This document shows, one piece after another, positions 59,139-64,000 of a DNA stretch of 64,000 nucleotides. Under the pieces are notes generated by a model, which searched no databases, had not been told where the DNA came from, and was given only the letters and a program-made list of their open reading frames with translations. Every line of letters starts with the position of its first letter. Position 1 is the first letter of the stretch. Source of the stretch: Ideonella dechloratans (lineage in GTDB: Bacteria; Pseudomonadota; Gammaproteobacteria; Burkholderiales; Burkholderiaceae_C); contig NZ_CP088081.1 in assembly GCF_021049305.1 (NCBI RefSeq), positions 1,984,001-2,048,000 of the forward strand. The letters run 5' to 3'. The position numbers and the translations under genes are program-made.

Positions 59139-59941
59139 GCTGCAGCGCCTCCGATGGGCAGTTGCACGCCGAACAACTGCTCGAAGTTGTGGCTCGTGGC
59201 CTCGGCAATCGCCTCCACCGACAGGCCCTTCTGCTTGGCCAGCTCGGCCGCCACATGGGGCACCAGCGCCGGGGTGTTGGTCTTGCCGCGGAAGGGCACC
59301 GGCGCCAGATAGGGGCTGTCGGTCTCGATCAGGCAGCGGTCCAGCGGCACCATGCGGGCCACCTCGCGCAGCTCCTCGGCATTGCGGAAGGTGACGATGC
59401 CGGAAAAGGAGATCAGGAAGCCCAGGTCCAGGGCGGCACGGGCCACCTCGCGGGTTTCGGTGAAGCAATGGAACACCCCTCGCGGCGCCGGCCCCGTGGT
59501 GGCGGCCTCGCGCAACAGGGCCAGGGTGTCCTCGCTGGCGCTGCGGGTGTGGATGATCAGCGGCAGCCCGCTGGCCTGGGACGCGCGGATGTGCACCCGG
59601 AAGCGCTCGCGCTGCCAGGCCATGTCGGCCACCGTGCGGCCGTTCAGGCGGTAGTAGTCCAGCCCGGTCTCGCCGATGGCCACCACCTTGGGGTGGGCCG
59701 CCCATTGCAGCAGCTCGCCTTCGCTGATCTCGGGCTCGTCCTCGGTGTCGGGGTGCACGCCGGCGCTGGCCCACCAGGCGGCATCGGTCTCGGCCAGGGC
59801 CACCACCTCGGCAATCTCGTCCTTGCGAGTGCTGATGCACAGCGCCGCCCCCACCCCGGCCTGGGCCATGTCGGCGCGAATCTGGGGCAGGCTCTCCTTC
59901 AGTTCAGGAAAGCTGAGGTGGCAGTGCGAATCGACGAACAT
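59135..59941 (-). CDS. tatD: TatD family metal-dependent hydrolase
   Basis: This 268-residue protein is a TatD/YcfH-type nuclease-like amidohydrolase. It has the metal-binding SHCHLSF, the GVHPDTEDE and GETGLDYYR motifs, IIHTRSASEDT, VFHCFTE and the terminal ETDSPYLAPVPFRGK. The family includes 3'-5' DNA/RNA exonucleases. It follows pilZ, mltG, tmk and holB in the conserved proteobacterial order, 62 bp after pilZ. Confidence 0.93.
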   Translation of the reverse strand: MFVDSHCHLSFPELKESLPQIRADMAQAGVGAALCISTRKDEIAEVVALAETDAAWWASAGVHPDTEDEPEISEGELLQWAAHPKVVAIGETGLDYYRLNGRTVADMAWQRERFRVHIRASQASGLPLIIHTRSASEDTLALLREAATTGPAPRGVFHCFTETREVARAALDLGFLISFSGIVTFRNAEELREVARMVPLDRCLIETDSPYLAPVPFRGKTNTPALVPHVAAELAKQKGLSVEAIAEATSHNFEQLFGVQLPIGGAAA

Positions 59942-60003
59942 GGTGGAGCAACAGACATGGCCGCTGGGATCGCCCTGCGGCTGGCAAAAGGAATGGGACG
60001 CGC

Positions 60004-60399
60004 TCAGAGCGTCTGGGTGGGCTTGGAGGAAGACAGCGAGGTGCCCAGGATCTCCTCGATCCGCACCTTCAGGGCCCGCGTCTTGTCGTCGCCTGGGAAG
60101 CGCACGCCCACGCCTTGCGTGCGTCCGCCCGAGGTGTTGGCCGGTGTCAGCCAGCCCACCTTGCCCGCCACCGGGTAACGCTGCGGGTCGCCCGGCAGGG
60201 ACAGCAGCAGGTAGATGTCATCCCCCAGTTGGTACTCGCGGTTGGTGGGGACGAACAGCCCCCCCTCGGTGAAGAAGGGCATGTAGGCGGCATAGAGCGC
60301 CCCCTTCTCCCTGAACACCAGCTGGATCACGCTGGGCCGGCCGGAGACGGCGGGCGCCCCTGCGGGCAGCCCGGGGCTTCTGCTGTCGGTATCGCTCAT
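60004..60399 (-). CDS. pilZ: PilZ domain protein (type IV pilus PilZ)
   Basis: The 131-residue protein is a stand-alone PilZ domain, with FTEGGLFVPTNREYQLGDDIYLLLSLPGDPQRYPVAGKVGWLTP and GVGVRFPGDD. The N-terminal RxxxR c-di-GMP motif is not evident, which fits PilZ proper, a type IV pilus factor that acts with FimX/PilB without binding c-di-GMP itself. It lies 3 bp after holB, the same neighbour as in Pseudomonas and Xanthomonas. Confidence 0.9.
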   Translation of the reverse strand: MSDTDSRSPGLPAGAPAVSGRPSVIQLVFREKGALYAAYMPFFTEGGLFVPTNREYQLGDDIYLLLSLPGDPQRYPVAGKVGWLTPANTSGGRTQGVGVRFPGDDKTRALKVRIEEILGTSLSSSKPTQTL

Positions 60400-60402
60400 A
60401 GA

Positions 60403-61422
60403 TCAAGTGTAGCCACGCCGGCTGCCACCTGCCTGCACGGCGGCGCGACCTTGGGCCATCAGTGCCTCGATCAGCAGCGGGGCCTGCCAGGGATGGTCGG
60501 CATGGCGGTTCACGCGGGCCAGTTCGCGGCTCCATTGGGCCAGCGCGCTGGCGTCGCTCACACGCGGCAGGCTGGCGACCGGAAAGTAGCGCGGCGGCGC
60601 GCCCACCGCATGGGCCATCAGGTCGTGGCAGAGCTGCTGCAGCGCCTTCACCGCCTGCGGCACCGACCAGGTGGACAGCCAGCGCGCATCGCCCTGGGCC
60701 AACTGCGCCGGCAGGCTGCTCCACTGGGCACCGGTGACGCCGTCGGCGGCCAGGGCCTGGGCGGCCAGCGGCTCACCGCCCGCCGCTTGCAGCAGGGTGT
60801 CGGCGTCCTTCACGCCCTGGCGATTCAGCCAGTCCAGCGCCTCGGCCGGGGCCGGCGGCACCAGGCGCAGGCGCTGGCAGCGGCTGCGGATGGTGGGCAG
60901 CAGGTGCTCCGGGTCCTCCACGGCCAGCAGGATGCGCACGCCCTGCCCTGGCTCTTCCAGGGTCTTGAGCAAGGCATTGGCCGACACGGTGTTCATCGCA
61001 TCGGCCGGGAAGAACACCAGCACCTTGCCACGGCCGCGGCCGGAGCTGCTGTGAGCCCAGTCGATGGCCTGGCGCACGGCTTCGACCTTGATCTCCCGGC
61101 TGGGCTTCTTCTTGGACTTGCCCTCACCGTCGGCCGGTTCGGCCTCGCCGTCGCTGGCGCCCCATTGCAGGGTCTGCGCCCAGGTTTCGGGCATCACGAC
61201 CTTCAGGTCGGTGTGGGTGCGCGCCAGCACCAGGTGGCAGCTGGGGCATTGGTCGCAGGGGCCGGGCGGCTGCTCGCACAGCCAGGCCTGGGCCAGGCGC
61301 AGGGCCAGCTCGAACAGGCCGGAGCCGAAGCCGCCGTGCAGGATCAGCGCGTGGCCGCGCTGCCCTTCGCGCCAGGCGGCCAGAGGCTCGGCCAGCCAGG
61401 GCAGGTCCTTCTCGTTGCGCAT
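60403..61422 (-). CDS. holB: DNA polymerase III subunit delta prime
   Basis: This 339-residue protein is a clamp-loader subunit: an AAA+ fold with degenerate Walker A HGGFGSGLFE, as is normal in delta prime, zinc-binding Cys (CDQCPSCHL), and FPADAMNTVSANALLKTLEEP with arginine-finger region SRCQRLRL. It helps load the beta clamp. Its ATG shares one base with the tmk stop, and pilZ follows after 3 bp. Confidence 0.94.
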   Translation of the reverse strand: MRNEKDLPWLAEPLAAWREGQRGHALILHGGFGSGLFELALRLAQAWLCEQPPGPCDQCPSCHLVLARTHTDLKVVMPETWAQTLQWGASDGEAEPADGEGKSKKKPSREIKVEAVRQAIDWAHSSSGRGRGKVLVFFPADAMNTVSANALLKTLEEPGQGVRILLAVEDPEHLLPTIRSRCQRLRLVPPAPAEALDWLNRQGVKDADTLLQAAGGEPLAAQALAADGVTGAQWSSLPAQLAQGDARWLSTWSVPQAVKALQQLCHDLMAHAVGAPPRYFPVASLPRVSDASALAQWSRELARVNRHADHPWQAPLLIEALMAQGRAAVQAGGSRRGYT

Positions 61423-62060
61423 CACGACGCTGCGCTCCCGGGCGAGGCCGTGCGGGCCCGCACGGTGGCCAGCACATCGGCGCGCACCGCCTCCAGGCTC
61501 TGGCCGGCGTCGATGCGCACGAAGCGCTCGGGTGCGGCCGCCGCGCGCGCTGCGTAGCCGGCGCGCACGCGCTCGAAGAAGGCGCTCTCCTCGCTTTCCA
61601 GCCGGTCCGGTGCCCGGGCCCCGGCGCGGCGGGCCGCAGCGATCTCGGGCGCCACGTCGAACCACAGGGTCAGGTCGGGTTGGCGGCCCTGCTGCACCCA
61701 GCTTTCCAGCTGACCCAGCACGGCCAGGTCGAAACCCCGGCCCGCGCCCTGGTAGGCGAAGGTGGCATCGGTGAAGCGGTCGCACAGCACGGTGCGGCCC
61801 TCGGCCAGGGCGGGCTCGATGCAGCGCACCAGGTGGTCCCGGCGGGCGCCGAAGACCAGCAGCGCTTCGGTCAACGCGTCCATGCGCTCATGCAGAAAAA
61901 GCTCGCGCAGGCGCTCGGCCAGTTCGGTGCCACCGGGCTCGCGGGTGCGCAGCAGCCGGTGCCCGACCTGCTCCAGCGCCTGGGCCACCGCCTCGATGTG
62001 CGAGGACTTGCCGGCACCGTCGATGCCTTCGAAGGTGATGAATCGTGCGGGCGCGCTCAC
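61422..62060 (-). CDS. tmk: Thymidylate kinase
   Basis: Tmk phosphorylates dTMP to dTDP. The 212-residue enzyme has a P-loop in [12 protein letters not shown], the DR(F/Y) motif in [19 protein letters not shown] and the LID region [23 protein letters not shown]. It overlaps mltG by 4 bp (ATGA) and holB by 1 bp, so these are translated in series. Confidence 0.96.
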   Translation of the reverse strand: MSAPARFITFEGIDGAGKSSHIEAVAQALEQVGHRLLRTREPGGTELAERLRELFLHERMDALTEALLVFGARRDHLVRCIEPALAEGRTVLCDRFTDATFAYQGAGRGFDLAVLGQLESWVQQGRQPDLTLWFDVAPEIAAARRAGARAPDRLESEESAFFERVRAGYAARAAAAPERFVRIDAGQSLEAVRADVLATVRARTASPGSAAS

Positions 62061-63058
62061 CGGCTCCCGCCTCTCTGATACTGGTTCACCGCGCGATTAT
62101 GGTCCGTCAGGTTGTCGCTGAAGGCGCTGCTGCCGTCGCCCTTGGCCACGAAGTAGAGCGCCTGGGATGCGGCCGGGCGGGCCGTGGCCAGCAGGGCCTG
62201 GCGCCCCGGCAGGGCGATGGGCGTGGGCGGCAGACCGCGGCGCACATAGGTGTTCCAGGGCGTGTTGGTGGTCAGGTCGTCACGGCGCAGGTTGCCGTCG
62301 AAGCGCTCGCCCATGCCGTAGATGACCGTCGGGTCCGATTGCAGGGGCATGCCGATGCGCAACCGGTTGTTGAACACGGCCGCCACCATCGGACGGTCTT
62401 CGGGTTTGCCGGTCTCTTTTTCGACCACGGAGGCGAGCGTGAGCAACTCGGCCGAAGATTTGAGCGGGCTGGCCGGGTCGCGCTGGGCCCAGGCCTGCGC
62501 CAGCGCGACCTGCATGGCCTCGGCGGCGCGGCGCAGCACGGTGACATCGCTCACGCCCGGGCTATAGGCATAGGTGTCTGGAAACAGCCAGCCCTCCACC
62601 GACGGCGCATTCAGCCCCAGCGCCACCGCCAGTTGGGCATCGCTCATCGCGTCCACCGTGTGCCGCAGGTGCGGCGCCTTGGCCAGGGCCTCACGCACCT
62701 GGCGGAAGTTCCAGCCCTCGATCAGGCGCAGGGTCTGCAGGATCTGGTCACCCCGCACCATGCGGTCCAACAGGCTGTACGCCGTGGCACCGGTCTCGAT
62801 CTCGTAGCTGCCGGCCTGGATGCGCCGGGCCTTGCCGGACCAGCGAAACCATTCGTACAGCAGCCAAGGCTGCACGTCGACCCCGGCCTGCACCCACTGA
62901 CGGGCGATCTCGCGCGTGGGCGTGCCCGGCTCGATCGACACCTCGACGCGCTCGCCCCGCAAGGGCAAGGGGCGCTGGACCCACCAGACCCCCAGGGCCG
63001 CACCCGCGATCAGCACCAGCAGCAGGCCCGACAGCAGGGCCTTGATCCGCTTCATCAT
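62057..63058 (-). CDS. mltG: Endolytic murein transglycosylase
   Basis: MltG cuts nascent glycan strands and sets their length. The 333-residue protein has an N-terminal membrane anchor (about 4-27), a LysM-like subdomain, and a YceG catalytic domain with the motifs [42 protein letters not shown] (catalytic Glu), [30 protein letters not shown] and [16 protein letters not shown]. It leads the mltG-tmk-holB-pilZ operon and is divergent from ygfZ. Confidence 0.95.
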   Translation of the reverse strand: MMKRIKALLSGLLLVLIAGAALGVWWVQRPLPLRGERVEVSIEPGTPTREIARQWVQAGVDVQPWLLYEWFRWSGKARRIQAGSYEIETGATAYSLLDRMVRGDQILQTLRLIEGWNFRQVREALAKAPHLRHTVDAMSDAQLAVALGLNAPSVEGWLFPDTYAYSPGVSDVTVLRRAAEAMQVALAQAWAQRDPASPLKSSAELLTLASVVEKETGKPEDRPMVAAVFNNRLRIGMPLQSDPTVIYGMGERFDGNLRRDDLTTNTPWNTYVRRGLPPTPIALPGRQALLATARPAASQALYFVAKGDGSSAFSDNLTDHNRAVNQYQRGGSR

Positions 63059-63128
63059 GTATGCACACCCCTCGCGCCGCGAGACCCTGAATCCTGCTCA
63101 AGCATGGGGCGCGATGATAATCGCCGAC

Positions 63129-64000
63129 ATGACTGCCGCCCCTGCTTCCCCCCCTGAAGACACCCCTCTGTCCCCCGCGCTGTCCGGGGCCGTGCCCCTG
63201 GCCGATTGGGGCCTGATCCGGGCCCGCGGTGCCGATGCGGTCACCTTTCTGCAGGGGCAACTGACCAATGAGCTGGCGTCGGCGGGTGCCACCCAGGCCC
63301 GCCTGGCCGGCTACTGCTCGCCCAAGGGCCGGCTGCTGGCCAGTTTCGTGGCCTGGCAGGCATCCGGCGCCGAAGACTGGCTGCTGGCCTGCAGCGCCGA
63401 TGTGCTGCCGCCCACCCTCAAGCGCCTGTCCATGTTCGTGATGCGCGCGCAGTGCAAGCTCAGCCAGGCCGACGATGTGGCGCTGTGGGGCCTGGTCGGG
63501 GCAGCGGCACAGCAATGGCTGGGCACCGATCTGGCCGCGCCAGCCTGGGGCGTGAGCCGGGTGAAGGACGCCCAGGTGGTCCGCCTGCCCGATGTGGACG
63601 GCACCGTGCGCTGCCTGTGGGCCGGCCCGGCCGACCAGGCCCCGGCCCAACTGCCCGCGCTGTCCCCGCAGGCCTGGCAAGTGCTGGAAGTGCGCAGCGG
63701 CGTGGCCCGCATCGTCGCGGCCACCAGCGAGGCCTTTGTGCCCCAGATGGTCAACTTCGAGCTGGTGGGCGGCGTGAACTTCAAGAAGGGTTGCTACCCC
63801 GGCCAGGAGGTGGTGGCCCGCAGCCAGTACCGGGGCACGCTCAAGCGCCGCGGCGCCCTGCTGGCGACCCAGGCCCCGATGCAGGCCGGGCAGGAGATCT
63901 TTCTGGCCAGCGAACCTGAACAGCCCGCGGGCCAGATCGCACTGGCGGCATCGGCCGATGGCCAGGGCTGGGAAGCCTTTGCCGAGGTCAAGCGTGCCGC
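63129..64000 (+). CDS. ygfZ: Folate-binding protein YgfZ (3' end outside the window)
   Basis: The first 290 residues are visible. YgfZ is a tetrahydrofolate-dependent protein needed for some Fe-S enzymes. It has the GcvT-like fold and the diagnostic KGCYPGQEVVARSQYRGTLKRR motif, with DAVTFLQGQLTNEL near the N-terminus. The ATG at 63129 is 70 bp from the divergent mltG start. The reading frame is open to the window edge and most of the expected length (about 300-330 aa) is present. Confidence 0.93.
   Translation, partial: MTAAPASPPEDTPLSPALSGAVPLADWGLIRARGADAVTFLQGQLTNELASAGATQARLAGYCSPKGRLLASFVAWQASGAEDWLLACSADVLPPTLKRLSMFVMRAQCKLSQADDVALWGLVGAAAQQWLGTDLAAPAWGVSRVKDAQVVRLPDVDGTVRCLWAGPADQAPAQLPALSPQAWQVLEVRSGVARIVAATSEAFVPQMVNFELVGGVNFKKGCYPGQEVVARSQYRGTLKRRGALLATQAPMQAGQEIFLASEPEQPAGQIALAASADGQGWEAFAEVKRA

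Overview
The window is a high-GC chromosomal segment of a betaproteobacterium, most likely order Burkholderiales (Ideonella/Rubrivivax/Leptothrix/Roseateles type). This is inferred from gene content and order: a dihydrolipoyl dehydrogenase with its own lipoyl domain behind aceF, phaC-phaB, map-glnD, and the tatD-pilZ-holB-tmk-mltG run with divergent ygfZ. No rRNA, tRNA, CRISPR array, transposase or integrase gene was seen.

Layout. 1-2.0 kb: end of the pyruvate dehydrogenase operon (aceF tail, lpdA) closed by a strong terminator. 2.1-9.0 kb: LapD-like c-di-GMP receptor, Nudix hydrolase, maiA, pgeF, then phaC and phaB for polyhydroxybutyrate. 9.0-14.3 kb: membrane proteins, glnD and map on the minus strand. 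14.4-25.7 kb: purL, a three-domain beta-gamma crystallin, a glycine-zipper lipoprotein, fadH, an Aer-like chemoreceptor, slyX and an ftsH paralogue. 25.7-36.1 kb: rlhA, a secreted protein of unknown function, a MerR regulator, an EcsC protein, rlmB, upp, a split chromate transporter, a 2-hydroxyacid dehydrogenase and two hypotheticals. 36.4-49.2 kb: acnA, a copper locus (cueR-copA, copZ, with two CueR-type boxes), a phosphotransferase/kinase fusion, uspA, an M14 peptidase and a hybrid histidine kinase. 56.5-64 kb: a BioH-BioC fusion, an ankyrin protein, tatD, pilZ, holB, tmk, mltG and ygfZ (cut by the window end).

The most unusual part is 49.24-56.46 kb: a 7.2-kb filamentous phage (inovirus) prophage between 21-bp direct repeats that match the XerD half and central region of a dif site. 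It carries a repressor, ssDNA-binding protein, Rep, a zinc ribbon protein, a leaderless Pf3-like major coat protein, small coat-like proteins, pIII, pVI-like protein and Zot/pI, but no integrase and no secretin. It therefore appears to have entered the chromosomal dif site through host XerC/XerD and to rely on a host secretin. The window thus contains the chromosome's dimer-resolution site. A one-sided orientation of GGGNAGGG (KOPS-like) motifs to its left agrees with this.

The dif core lies inside the repressor reading frame. In the prophage the repressor stops two codons beyond the core, in host DNA. In the excised circle the same frame would continue for 33 codons and end in an ATGA overlap with a second HTH-type gene that now sits at the opposite end of the prophage. 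A minus-strand terminator-like hairpin lies inside that extension. Integration would therefore change the repressor's C-terminus and detach the second gene from its promoter, which is a candidate integration-sensing switch.
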